A DNA stretch of 22,034 nucleotides, from assembly GCA_964508185.1 (NCBI GenBank), contig CAZDSS010000040.1, positions 1 through 22,034 of the forward strand, read 5' to 3'. Below the pieces are notes generated by a model, which was not told the origin of the DNA, ran no database searches, and saw only the letters and a list, made by a program, of their open reading frames with translations. This DNA is from CAZDSS01 sp964508185. Its GTDB lineage: Bacteria; Pseudomonadota; Alphaproteobacteria; Sphingomonadales; Govanellaceae. Positions 14,042 through 21,455 of this stretch are shown here, piece by piece (positions within the stretch are counted from its first letter, which is position 1; each line of letters begins with the position of its first letter). A program made the position numbers and the translations under genes.

Positions 14042-14373
14042 TCCTGAAACATGCGTGTCATAAAGCAGACGTCCGGGATCGCGTGTTGTTCCGCGTCCGG
14101 AAGCTACGGCTGACCATTTGCAAGGAGTTGTTCGTGCAGGAACTCCGCGCTGAAGCCAGATGCGCAGGCATTCAGGGGTGAGATTTCATCGACGATGTGG
14201 GATCTGTCCCGCATGATCGCCAATCTCCAGCTCCTCCCAAACGAGCAAGCCTGACACTGCCCCGCGGGGGCCCGATTCCGGCGCCCTTTTGCGGGTAGGC
14301 CGTCACCATGACCGGCCTGCTTGAGATGTGGGAAGCGGACGCCGGGATTCAAGATGTTGTGTGCAAAATCCGC
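14042..14373 (-). other. Intergenic region between the TPR-SPOR gene and the DUF1150 gene
   Basis: About 330 bp. Apart from the possible 39-aa protein, I see a GC palindromic stretch near 14258-14271 without a T-run and no clear promoter. It separates the ParA-type operon from DUF1150. Confidence 0.4.
14104..14223 (-). CDS. Possible 39-aa small protein upstream of the DUF1150 gene
   Basis: A short frame with an unusually strong ribosome site (GGAGGAG at 14231-14237, 7 nt before a TTG start at 14223; an ATG lies three codons later at 14214) and a TAG stop at 14104. The product is polar with one Cys and ends FLHEQLLANGQP; I do not recognise it. Its LHEQL string also occurs at the start of the DUF1150 protein (SLHEQLRHM), with similar underlying DNA, hinting at a small duplication or chance. 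It would be in the same transcript as DUF1150, 71 bp upstream. Not certain to be a gene. Confidence 0.3.
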   Translation of the reverse strand: MAIMRDRSHIVDEISPLNACASGFSAEFLHEQLLANGQP

Positions 14374-15711
14374 TCAGCCGGCAGGCGTGGTGCCTTCGTC
14401 GCGCTCGGGCGGCCGCACCCAGCATTCCGCACCGGCCGCGCGGAGGCTTTCGCAGAGGCGGAGCGCCTCGTCGAGACTGGTGAGCGGCCCGGCGTTCAGG
14501 CGGTAGAAGAAGCCGCGCGGCGCCTCGGCGCGGTCGCCGAAATCCACCTCCGTCCGGCGCGGCGGCAGATCGCGGATGATATGAGCGTATTTTTCACGAA
14601 GCTGCGCCCAGCCGTCCTTCAGCTGGCTCGCCTTGCGATAGGCCGCAAGCTGCAGCGCATAGCCGACCTTCGGGTCGAGGAGCGGAATGTCGGTGAGATC
14701 GGCGTCAGCCTGGGCCGCGGGCGCCGCCGTGTCCCGGTCGGGCGGCGGGGCGGCGGTGATCTCTCCCGTGTTGCGGGCGATGAAGCGGGCGGCGGCGGCC
14801 GCAGTATCCGCATCGTCGTCCCCATAGGCGCGGTTCGCCGGGGCGGACAGGTCCTGTGCGGGTGCGCGCGCGCCGCCCGTCAGGGCCTGCAGTCGGGCGT
14901 GATCCGGCAAGGCGGCGAGGGCGCGAAGCTCCGCAAGCCGCGCCGATGCGCCGTCCACGTCGTGATCGAGGCGGAGGACCCGCTCCGCTCGCGCCGTCTC
15001 GCCCGCAAGGACGAGGGCGAGGGCGAGATTGTGGCGCACGCCCGCCGTGGCGTCGTCACGCACCGAGGCCCGCTCGAGGATCGGGAGAGCGGAGCGGAAA
15101 TCGCCCTGAAGCGCCAGCGAGAGCCCGTGGTTCGCCGCAAGCTCGGGATCCTCGGGCGCAAGCGCGCGGGCCTGCTCGTGGAAGGTGAGGGCGGTCCGCC
15201 CATCGCCGAGGAGATCGGCGGCCACCGCCCGCGCCGCAAGCGCCGGGATATGGGACGGCGCGTCGGACAGCGCCGCATCGAGATGGGGCACGGCTTCCGC
15301 CGGACGGCCGAGAGCGATGAGGCTGCGGGCGAGGCCCGTGCGGGCGTCGGGATTGTGCGGCTCGGCCGAGACGGCACGGCGGAATGCGTCCTCCGCCGCA
15401 AGATGCTGGCCGAGCGCCGAAAGCGACCGCCCGAGTCCGATCAGCGGCCAGGCGGAGCCGGTGGTCTGGTGCGCCCGGCGATAGAGGGGGATCGCCGCGG
15501 AATGATCGCCCTCGGCCGCGAAGGCGTCGGCAAGGGCCGTGAGACGGCTGTGGTGATGTTCGGCGGGGGCGGCGGCCGCCACGCGATCCGCATGACGGGG
15601 GCCGTCATGTCCCCCGGCGCAGGCGGCAACCATGATGCTTGCAAGCACGATCGCGGCGGAGCGCCCGAAAGCGCCCTTCGGCAAGGCCGTCTTCATCCAG
15701 TTTCGCTTCAT
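14374..15711 (-). CDS. TPR-repeat lipoprotein with C-terminal SPOR domain
   Basis: 445 aa. The N-terminus is a lipoprotein signal ending MVAAC (Cys31 as the lipidated residue). Residues about 55-260 hold tandem TPR helices (for example SAAIPLYRRAHQTTGSAWPLIGLGRSLSALGQHLAAEDAFRRAV and GRPAEAVPHLDAAL). After an Ala/Pro/Asp-rich linker, residues about 348-437 form a SPOR domain (VGYALQLAAYRKASQLKDGWAQLRE..., FFYRLNAGPLTSLDEALRLCESLRAAGAECWV). SPOR domains bind glycan strands lacking stem peptides, mostly at the division septum. So the product is probably a periplasmic membrane-anchored scaffold. It is the last gene of a tight operon with a ParA-like ATPase and a RHH protein (9-nt gap to the latter). 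TadD-like pilus lipoproteins are an alternative for the TPR part, but no tad genes are nearby. Confidence 0.85.
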   Translation of the reverse strand: MKRNWMKTALPKGAFGRSAAIVLASIMVAACAGGHDGPRHADRVAAAAPAEHHHSRLTALADAFAAEGDHSAAIPLYRRAHQTTGSAWPLIGLGRSLSALGQHLAAEDAFRRAVSAEPHNPDARTGLARSLIALGRPAEAVPHLDAALSDAPSHIPALAARAVAADLLGDGRTALTFHEQARALAPEDPELAANHGLSLALQGDFRSALPILERASVRDDATAGVRHNLALALVLAGETARAERVLRLDHDVDGASARLAELRALAALPDHARLQALTGGARAPAQDLSAPANRAYGDDDADTAAAAARFIARNTGEITAAPPPDRDTAAPAAQADADLTDIPLLDPKVGYALQLAAYRKASQLKDGWAQLREKYAHIIRDLPPRRTEVDFGDRAEAPRGFFYRLNAGPLTSLDEALRLCESLRAAGAECWVRPPERDEGTTPAG

Positions 15712-15720
15712 GCCCGTTGA

Positions 15721-16113
15721 TTACCCCCTGGAGCCTTCGTTGCGGCCGCAATTCGCGGCTCCCTGCAGGCAGGCGCAATGCTCGAGATCCGCGGCGCAGA
15801 GATGGTCGGCGAGATACTGGTCGAGGGCCGCCGACAGGATGTCCTGGCTGCTCATGTGGCGGTGGGCCGCAAGGAGGCGGAGCCGCAGATGGCGCTCAGG
15901 GTCCAGCCGGAGGGTAAGGGCGACCCGGCGCGACTTCCCGCCCGCGGGCGCCGCCTTTTTCGCGGCGGGACGGGGCTGGGCGTCGCGCGGCAGGGGTGAT
16001 GCGGCGCGGGGGGCGGGCGCCGGGGCCGCGGTCTGGAAGGGCAGGGGACCGCTCGGCGCCGCGAAGCCCTTGCGGGCGAGGAGCGAAGAGGTGAGGGCTG
16101 CTGCGGGTTTCAT
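15721..16113 (-). CDS. Ribbon-helix-helix protein with C-terminal cysteine cluster
   Basis: 130 aa. The first 60 residues are Ala/Pro-rich and basic, likely disordered. Residues about 60-103 look like a ribbon-helix-helix fold: strand SRRVALTLRLD, helix PERHLRLRLLAAHRHM, turn S-S, helix QDILSAALDQYLAD. This is the DNA-binding fold used by ParG-type partners of ParA ATPases. The tail holds a symmetric C-x6-C-x-C-x6-C set (LCAADLEHCACLQGAANC), suited to binding zinc or an iron-sulfur cluster; I know no described ParG-like protein with it. ATG start with GGGAGGA upstream. It lies 11 nt after the ParA gene and 9 nt before the TPR-SPOR gene. Function as a DNA or partner adaptor is inference. Confidence 0.7.
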   Translation of the reverse strand: MKPAAALTSSLLARKGFAAPSGPLPFQTAAPAPAPRAASPLPRDAQPRPAAKKAAPAGGKSRRVALTLRLDPERHLRLRLLAAHRHMSSQDILSAALDQYLADHLCAADLEHCACLQGAANCGRNEGSRG

Positions 16114-16124
16114 GGATTCCTCCC

Positions 16125-16832
16125 TTACGCCGACTGCCGGCGCCCGAAGGCGGCCTGGCGCGCGGCCTCCCGCCGCTGGCTCGCGCTGGTCTGGAAGACG
16201 GTGCGGCGGAAATTCTTTTCGAGCTTGTCGTGGATATAGGTCCAGAGCGCCTCGATCTCGGCGGCGGAGGCGCTCTTGGGGTTGAGCTCCATCACCGTGC
16301 GGCCGTCGATCATGCTGGCCGCGAAATCGGTGCGCTGGTGGATGGTGACGGGGGCGACGGTGCCGTGCTGGGACAGGGCGATCGCCGCCTCGGCCGTGAT
16401 GCGGGCGCGCGGCGTTGCGCCATTGATGGCGAACATCAGGGGCTTGCCCGAGCGGGCGGCGATTTCGACCGTGGCGCCCGCCGCCCGCAGGTCATGGGGA
16501 CTCGGCCGGGTCGGGATCACCACCAGGTCGGAGACGGCGATCACGCTCTGGATCGCGAGGGTGATGGCCGGGGGCGTGTCGATCACCGCAAGCCGGAAGC
16601 CGCGATTGCGCAATTCGTCGAGATCGGTGAGCAGCCGCGAGATGGTGGTCTGGGCGAAGGCGGGGGTGTCCGCCTCGCGCTCGTTCCACCAGTCGGAAAG
16701 ACTGCCCTGCGGGTCGGTATCCAGGATCACCACCGGGCCGGCGCCGGCCCGTTCGGCGGCGACGGCCACATGGCCGCTCAAGGTCGTCTTGCCCGAGCCG
16801 CCCTTTTGCGAGGCGAAGGCGATGATGCGCAT
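16125..16832 (-). CDS. ParA-family (MinD-like) ATPase
   Basis: 235 aa. Deviant Walker A at 10-17 (KGGSGKTT, with the signature Lys at the start), Walker A' region VILDTDPQGSLSDWW, and Walker B-like LAVIDTPPA. The compact size, without an N-terminal helix-turn-helix, resembles ParF-type (Ib) ATPases, which position plasmids, protein clusters or envelope machines by ATP-driven binding to the nucleoid. It is the first gene of a three-gene operon with a RHH protein and a TPR-SPOR lipoprotein. There is no ParB gene, so it is unlikely to be the main chromosome partition ParA. ATG start with AAGGGG 6 nt upstream. Its C-terminus is basic (QRREAARQAAFGRRQ), fitting nucleoid contact. Confidence 0.9.
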   Translation of the reverse strand: MRIIAFASQKGGSGKTTLSGHVAVAAERAGAGPVVILDTDPQGSLSDWWNEREADTPAFAQTTISRLLTDLDELRNRGFRLAVIDTPPAITLAIQSVIAVSDLVVIPTRPSPHDLRAAGATVEIAARSGKPLMFAINGATPRARITAEAAIALSQHGTVAPVTIHQRTDFAASMIDGRTVMELNPKSASAAEIEALWTYIHDKLEKNFRRTVFQTSASQRREAARQAAFGRRQSA

Positions 16833-17055
16833 GGCTGTCCCCTTTCCTGCTGCTCGCCTGTGAAGATTCGCCGAGCTTGGCTTACCGCACGAGGGTAGGA
16901 ACGCCCGCTTAACAAAGAGTTAAAAAGATTATATTCATTTTAACCTTTGCGTCCGGAGGCGAGGTTTCCGCAGCAGGGCGGCTTTCATAGATCCCTGTTG
17001 CGGATGCTGCGGACTGCGATCAGAATGGCGCAAATCCACGGGGTCAGTATTGACG
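16833..17055. promoter_or_regulatory. Divergent promoter region with GTTAA/TTAAC inverted repeats
   Basis: The 223-bp gap between the ParA gene (-) and the Sel1-SPOR gene (+) has an AT-rich core at 16909-16944. It contains TTAAC (16909-16913), GTTAA (16919-16923) and TTAAC (16940-16944); the first pair forms a 5-bp inverted repeat with a 5-nt spacer, and GTTAAAA / TTTTAAC (16919-16925, 16938-16944) a 7-bp repeat with a 12-nt spacer. TATAAT on the minus strand (16928-16933) and TATATT on the plus strand (16930-16935) give overlapping -10 candidates. A shared operator, perhaps for the RHH protein, is plausible. Confidence 0.5.
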
Positions 17056-18081
17056 ATGGTCTTCCGCATAGGGGCGAATCTCCAACGCACCGGCAAAAGC
17101 TTGCTGGCCGCAGCGCTTGTCGCGGGCGCCTGCGTTCTTTGGACACCGGCCCATGCGGGGCTTGCGGAAGGAATCGCCGCCTACCGGCAGGGGGACTATG
17201 CGACCGCCCGCAAGGAATGGGAGCAGGCGGCGGAAGCGGGTGATCTCGACGCCCTGTTCAATCTTGGCCAGCTCTACCGCCTCGGCAAGGGTGTCGCGCA
17301 GGATCTCGACAAGGCGGTGGACTATTACCGCCGCGCGGCCGATGCGGGCCATGTGGCGGCCCAGGGCAATCTCGGCACCCTCTATTACTTCAACCTGCCC
17401 GGCGCGCCGCATGTGGAGGATGCGCTGACCTGGTGGGAGCAGGCGGCGGCGGCGGGCGACGCGCGGTCGCAATATCTGCTCGGCGTCCTCTATTTCAACG
17501 GCAGCCATGTGTCGCGCGACTATGCCCGGGCCTATGGCTGGACCCTGCTTGCGGCGCGGGCCGGCCTGCCGGAGGCGATCGCTGCAGAAAAGACCATGCT
17601 GGAATTCCTGTCGCTGGATGAGATCGAGAACGGCAAGGCGCTCGCCGAGCGTCTGCGCGACGAGGCGCGCGACGGCCGCGCGCCGCGGGAGGTCTCCCAC
17701 GACCCCGAGCATGAGGCGACGGAGCCCGTCCCGCCCATCGGCGGCGGCGCGACGGAGCCGCAGAATCACGAAGAGGATGCGGACGGTGCGGAGGATGCGG
17801 CGCCCGCCGAACCGTCGAGCAAGTCCGGGCGCGGATTCTACGTGCAGCTCATGGCCATGCGCGATCCCAAGGTGGCGGAGCGCGCGGCGGAGCGCCTGCG
17901 GCGGGAATATGCGGAGGTGCTCGAAGCGGACAAGCTGCGGCTGCGCATGCCCAAAACGGAGCGGGCGCAGTTCTACCGTCTGTTGCTCGGCCCCTATGGC
18001 TCGCCCGACCAGGCGGGAAGCCGTTGCGCCGATCTCAAGGCGCGGGGGCTCGAATGCTTCGTCACCGCCGAGCGGGACTGA
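17056..18081 (+). CDS. Exported Sel1-repeat protein with C-terminal SPOR domain
   Basis: 341 aa. Signal peptide at about 1-32 ending PAHA|GL. Residues about 35-185 contain Sel1-type repeats (AAYRQGDYATARKEWEQAAEAGDLDALFNLGQLYRLGKGVAQDLDKAVDYYRRAADAGHVAAQGNLG is cut here into: DALFNLGQLYRLGKG, AAQGNLGTLYYF, SQYLLGVLYFNG). An acidic, low-complexity linker (about 205-260) leads to a SPOR domain (about 260-339: GFYVQLMAMRDPKVAERAAERLRR, FYRLLLGPYGSPDQAGSRCADLKARGLECFV). It is probably a periplasmic peptidoglycan-binding scaffold. It is divergent from the ParA-RHH-TPR/SPOR operon and shares its architecture with that operon's last gene. ATG at 17056 chosen; a TTG two codons earlier is possible. 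Its 3' end overlaps the convergent pabBC gene by 20 bp. Confidence 0.85.
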   Translation: MVFRIGANLQRTGKSLLAAALVAGACVLWTPAHAGLAEGIAAYRQGDYATARKEWEQAAEAGDLDALFNLGQLYRLGKGVAQDLDKAVDYYRRAADAGHVAAQGNLGTLYYFNLPGAPHVEDALTWWEQAAAAGDARSQYLLGVLYFNGSHVSRDYARAYGWTLLAARAGLPEAIAAEKTMLEFLSLDEIENGKALAERLRDEARDGRAPREVSHDPEHEATEPVPPIGGGATEPQNHEEDADGAEDAAPAEPSSKSGRGFYVQLMAMRDPKVAERAAERLRREYAEVLEADKLRLRMPKTERAQFYRLLLGPYGSPDQAGSRCADLKARGLECFVTAERD

Positions 18082-19897
18082 GATCGACCGTCACGCGCAG
18101 GAGGCCGCGGAGCGAATTGCCGAGATAGACGGCGTCGGCGTCATCAAGATCCTCCACATGAAGGACCTGTTCACGGGCCTGGCCGGCTTCCAGTAGCTCC
18201 GCCCGCAGCACGCCGGGCAGGAGGCCCGACGATACGGGCGGCGTCAGCAGCAGGCCGTCCCTTTCCACGAAAAGATTGGTGAAGCTTCCTTCGGTGAGCT
18301 CGCCACGCTCGTTCCTGAGGATCACGTCGAAGCAGGGCTGCGCCCTGGCGAAGGCGGCCGCATGGAGGTCCCGCGCCGTCGTCTTGTGCCGGAGGAGAGG
18401 ATTACCGGAATCGACCGCAAGGTCCGACAGGCGGGCGACCAGGGGTTGCGGGGTGCTCTCCCCGAGCGGCGCGGCGGTGACGGCGAGCGCGACCGACTTC
18501 GACAGCAGCAGGCGCAGGCGGTGGGGGCGCGGCTCGAGATCCGCCGCCAGGTCGTGGATGTCGCGTTCTGCCGCAGTACGGTCGAACGGAAAGCCGAAGC
18601 GTTCGGCGGAGGCGGCGAGGCGGTCGAGATGGCGCTGCAACCGGCGCGGGCCTGCGTCCGGCGACCAGAACAGGGTTTCGATCAGGTCGAAATCCGGCGG
18701 CGGGTCGGTGAGAAAACGTCCCTTGAGCATGCATTCCTCATATTCCGCGGCGGCGTCCGAGTCGGCGACGATGCCGCTGCCGACGCCCATGACGCCGCGC
18801 CATTCATGCGGCCGCTCGCCGGGATCGAGGGTGAGGGTGCGGATCGGCACGTTGAAGCAGAAATCGCGGTCCGGCGTCACATGGCCGATGGCGCCGCAAT
18901 AGACGCCGCGCGGCGCGGGCTCCAGGGACCGAATCACCTCGATCGCCCGGATCTTGGGCGCGCCCGTCACCGAGCCGCAGGGGAAGAGGGCGCGGAAGAT
19001 GTCCATGAGCGGGAGGGCCGGGTTGATCTCCGCCACGATTTCCGACGTCATCTGCAGCAGGGTGCGGTAACGCTCCACCGCGAAGAGCCGGGGCACATGG
19101 ACGGAGCCGGGGCGGGCGATGCGGCTCAGGTCGTTGCGCAAGAGATCGACGATCATGAGATTTTCGGCCCGCGACTTCTCGTCGGCGGCGAGGGCGGCCG
19201 CCGCCGCATCGTCGGACGCGCGGTCATCGCCGCGGGGCGCCGTGCCCTTCATGGGGCGGGCGGTGAGGCGGGCCCCGTCCTTCTTCAGGAAGAGTTCGGG
19301 GGACGCCGACATGATGTGCTGCCTGCCGGTGAAGATCCAGGCGCCGAAGGAGACAGGCTGGGCGCGGCGCAGGCGGCGGTAGAGGGCAAGCGGGGACGCG
19401 TCCAGCGAGAAGCCAAGGGGCCAGGTGAAGTTGGCCTGATAGATGTCGCCGGCGCGGAGATGGTCCTGAATCCGCTGAATCGCGTCGATGTAGGCAGCGC
19501 GGCTGATGCCCGGATTGAGGTTCGTGAGCCGGACGGGCCGCGCGGCGCTGTGGCGCACCGGGTCGAGCGCCTGTTCGAGCACGTTCGCGGGGACAAGGCG
19601 CGGCGCATCGAAGATCCCGAACCAGAGGAGGGGGGCTTGAGCGGGCGGCGCGAGGCGCTGCAGGCGGGGCTCAAGCCCGTAGCCCAGCTCGTAGGCGCAC
19701 CAGCCCGCAAGATGGCGGCCTTCGGCCAGGGCGCGCTCCATCGCCGCGAAGGCGTCCGGTATTTCGTCCTGCCGGTTGCAGGCGATGATTCCCGAGGGCG
19801 CGGCATAAAGGCGGGCAGGGCCGCCGCCCGCGCTGCTGTCGTCAAGCAGCACGAAGGGCGCGGCGGGGGCGGCGAGGAGCGCTTGCAAGTCCTTCAT
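18062..19897 (-). CDS. pabB: Fused aminodeoxychorismate synthase component I / aminodeoxychorismate lyase (PabB-PabC)
   Basis: 611 aa. The PabB part (about 1-395) has the chorismate-binding core: DIYQANFT, ARPMKGTAPRG with Lys217 at the position of the ADC-synthase lysine of E. coli PabB, ENLMIVDLLRNDL, and CGSVTGAPKIRAIE. The PabC part (about 400-611) is a PLP class-IV fold: Lys505 in LLRHKTT as the Schiff-base lysine and Glu536 in ELTEGSFTNLF. Together they turn chorismate plus ammonia into 4-amino-4-deoxychorismate and then p-aminobenzoate for folate. The glutamine amidotransferase PabA/TrpG is not in the window. ATG at 19897 preferred over an in-frame TTG at 19936. Its 3' end overlaps the convergent Sel1-SPOR gene. 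Confidence 0.93.
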   Translation of the reverse strand: MKDLQALLAAPAAPFVLLDDSSAGGGPARLYAAPSGIIACNRQDEIPDAFAAMERALAEGRHLAGWCAYELGYGLEPRLQRLAPPAQAPLLWFGIFDAPRLVPANVLEQALDPVRHSAARPVRLTNLNPGISRAAYIDAIQRIQDHLRAGDIYQANFTWPLGFSLDASPLALYRRLRRAQPVSFGAWIFTGRQHIMSASPELFLKKDGARLTARPMKGTAPRGDDRASDDAAAAALAADEKSRAENLMIVDLLRNDLSRIARPGSVHVPRLFAVERYRTLLQMTSEIVAEINPALPLMDIFRALFPCGSVTGAPKIRAIEVIRSLEPAPRGVYCGAIGHVTPDRDFCFNVPIRTLTLDPGERPHEWRGVMGVGSGIVADSDAAAEYEECMLKGRFLTDPPPDFDLIETLFWSPDAGPRRLQRHLDRLAASAERFGFPFDRTAAERDIHDLAADLEPRPHRLRLLLSKSVALAVTAAPLGESTPQPLVARLSDLAVDSGNPLLRHKTTARDLHAAAFARAQPCFDVILRNERGELTEGSFTNLFVERDGLLLTPPVSSGLLPGVLRAELLEAGQAREQVLHVEDLDDADAVYLGNSLRGLLRVTVDLSPARR

Positions 19898-20068
19898 GGG
19901 CAAAGGCCTATATACCGGGAACGCGGGACGGGCCAAGCCCCCGGGGGGAAGAAATTCTTGTGGCGACGGGCGATGCCCTGTAAATCACGAAGCCATCCTT
20001 AGCCTCATGCCCCCAAGACGCCATGGCGCATGCGGGGCTCATACGGGCGCGAAGCGGAGAACAAGATC

Positions 20069-20707
20069 ATGCTCAGCGATCTGGTCCAGGGCTACCGGCG
20101 CTACCGCAATTCCTGGAGCGAAGTGGAGCGGGAATTCTACCGCGATCTGGTGGAGCGGGGGCAATCGCCCGAGGTGATGATCATCGCCTGCTGCGACAGC
20201 CGCGTTGACCCCTCGACCATTCTGGACACCCGGCCGGGCTCCATCTTCATGGTGCGGAACGTCGCCAATCTGGTGCCGCCCTATACGCCCGACGGCGACC
20301 ATCACGGCACCAGCGCGGCGCTGGAATTCGCCGTCCGCCATATCGAGGTGAAGCATATCATCGTCATGGGCCACGCCCATTGCGGCGGCATCCGCGCCCT
20401 ATACGAAAGCGACAGGAGCGGCGACTTCATCCTGCCCTGGATGGAGATCGTGGCGGAAGCGCGCAACCATATCCGCGAGAATTGCAGCCATCTGAGCCCC
20501 GCCCTGCAGCGCCGCCTGATGGAGGAGGAGGCGATCCGGGTGAGTCTCCGCAACCTCATGACCTTCGACTGGATCCGCGAGCGGGTGGAATCGGGCAAGC
20601 TCAAGCTCCATGGCTGGTACTACGCCCTGGCCGAGGGCCTTCTGCTCGCCCTCAATCCCGAGACCAACAGCTTCCATTCCCTGCTTGAAAACGATATCCC
20701 TGAATGA
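20069..20707 (+). CDS. Beta-class carbonic anhydrase
   Basis: 212 aa cytosolic enzyme converting CO2 and water to bicarbonate. Zinc ligands and the catalytic dyad are visible: Cys41, Asp43 and Arg45 in CCDSRVDP, His102 and Cys105 in GHAHCGG. Other family marks are GSIFMVRNVANLVPP and YALAEGLLLALNPETNSF near the C-terminus. ATG at 20069 is preferred because GGAG lies 9 nt upstream; an in-frame ATG at 20030 would add 13 residues without a ribosome site. It is divergent from pabBC and followed by an exported protein 55 bp later. Bicarbonate supply for carboxylases is the likely housekeeping role. Confidence 0.95.
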   Translation: MLSDLVQGYRRYRNSWSEVEREFYRDLVERGQSPEVMIIACCDSRVDPSTILDTRPGSIFMVRNVANLVPPYTPDGDHHGTSAALEFAVRHIEVKHIIVMGHAHCGGIRALYESDRSGDFILPWMEIVAEARNHIRENCSHLSPALQRRLMEEEAIRVSLRNLMTFDWIRERVESGKLKLHGWYYALAEGLLLALNPETNSFHSLLENDIPE

Positions 20708-20762
20708 CCCCTCGGGGCGGCGGGCATTTCCGCCGTCCATGGCGTTCGGAGGATGGAGGAGC

Positions 20763-21455
20763 ATGGCATCCCGTGCCGTGACGCGTGCGCTGGTGATCGC
20801 GGTTCTCGCAGGCGTTCCTGCCGCCTGCAGCCATGCGCCGTCGCGGGAGCTCGTGCAGGACTACGGCCACTGGAACGAAAGCCCCCGGCGATTCGGCGTC
20901 TGCATGGGCTATGGCTGCGCCGAGATGCACATGACGGGGCTCAGCGACGCCGAATGGGCGGCGGTGCGGGAGATCTTCGGAAAGCCCGAGGATGCGGCGG
21001 CGGAAAGGGCGGCGATCGCGCGGGCGATCGGGCTTATTGAACGGATCGTCGGGCCGAAGACCGGGAGCGACAGCGACGCGCCGGGGGCGGCCATCGTCAA
21101 TTTCCGCCGTCAGGGCCAGATGGACTGCATCGACGAGGCGTTCAATACCACGACCTATCTGAGGTTCCTCGCCCAGGACGGACTGTTGCGCCATCATGCG
21201 GTGGGGCTTCCGGTGCGCCGCGGCTCCTTCATCGATCGCTGGCCCCATAACGCTGCGACCATCACCGAGACCGGGGGAGAGCAGGCGACCTATGTGGTCG
21301 ATTCCTGGTTCCACGGCAACGGGGTTCCGGCGGAGGTGGCGCCGCTCGACGACTGGATGGCGGGATGGTCGCCCGACCGGGGCCTGACCCTTGCCGAATG
21401 GGAGGCGATCGCCGGTGAGGGGCAGGCGCGCGCCGCGGCGGGCGGCGCTCAGTAA
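20763..21455 (+). CDS. Exported protein of unknown function, possible lipoprotein
   Basis: 230 aa. An N-terminal signal (RALVIAVLAGVPAAC) ends in a lipobox-like sequence with Cys22, though Pro at -3 is unusual, so it may be a lipoprotein or simply secreted. The mature part contains cysteines in RFGVCMGYGCAEMHM and a conserved-looking block RRQGQMDCIDEAFNTTTYLRFL, followed by HHAVGLPVRRG and YVVDSWFHGNG. I have the impression that CIDEAxNTTTYL-type blocks recur in uncharacterised proteobacterial proteins, but know no function. The start ATG has GGAGGATGGAGGAG just upstream. It follows the carbonic anhydrase on the same strand and may be co-transcribed. Its 3' end overlaps the convergent XRE regulator gene by 7 bp. 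Confidence 0.75.
   Translation: MASRAVTRALVIAVLAGVPAACSHAPSRELVQDYGHWNESPRRFGVCMGYGCAEMHMTGLSDAEWAAVREIFGKPEDAAAERAAIARAIGLIERIVGPKTGSDSDAPGAAIVNFRRQGQMDCIDEAFNTTTYLRFLAQDGLLRHHAVGLPVRRGSFIDRWPHNAATITETGGEQATYVVDSWFHGNGVPAEVAPLDDWMAGWSPDRGLTLAEWEAIAGEGQARAAAGGAQ

Noticed and set aside
14308..15720. 470-codon plus-strand open frame opposite the TPR-SPOR gene
   Set aside because: Arg/Gly-rich with no domain; the opposite frame has lipobox, TPR and SPOR features.
18362..20002. 546-codon plus-strand open frame opposite pabBC
   Set aside because: Antisense shadow with composition typical of high-GC reverse frames; pabBC motifs are intact on the minus strand.
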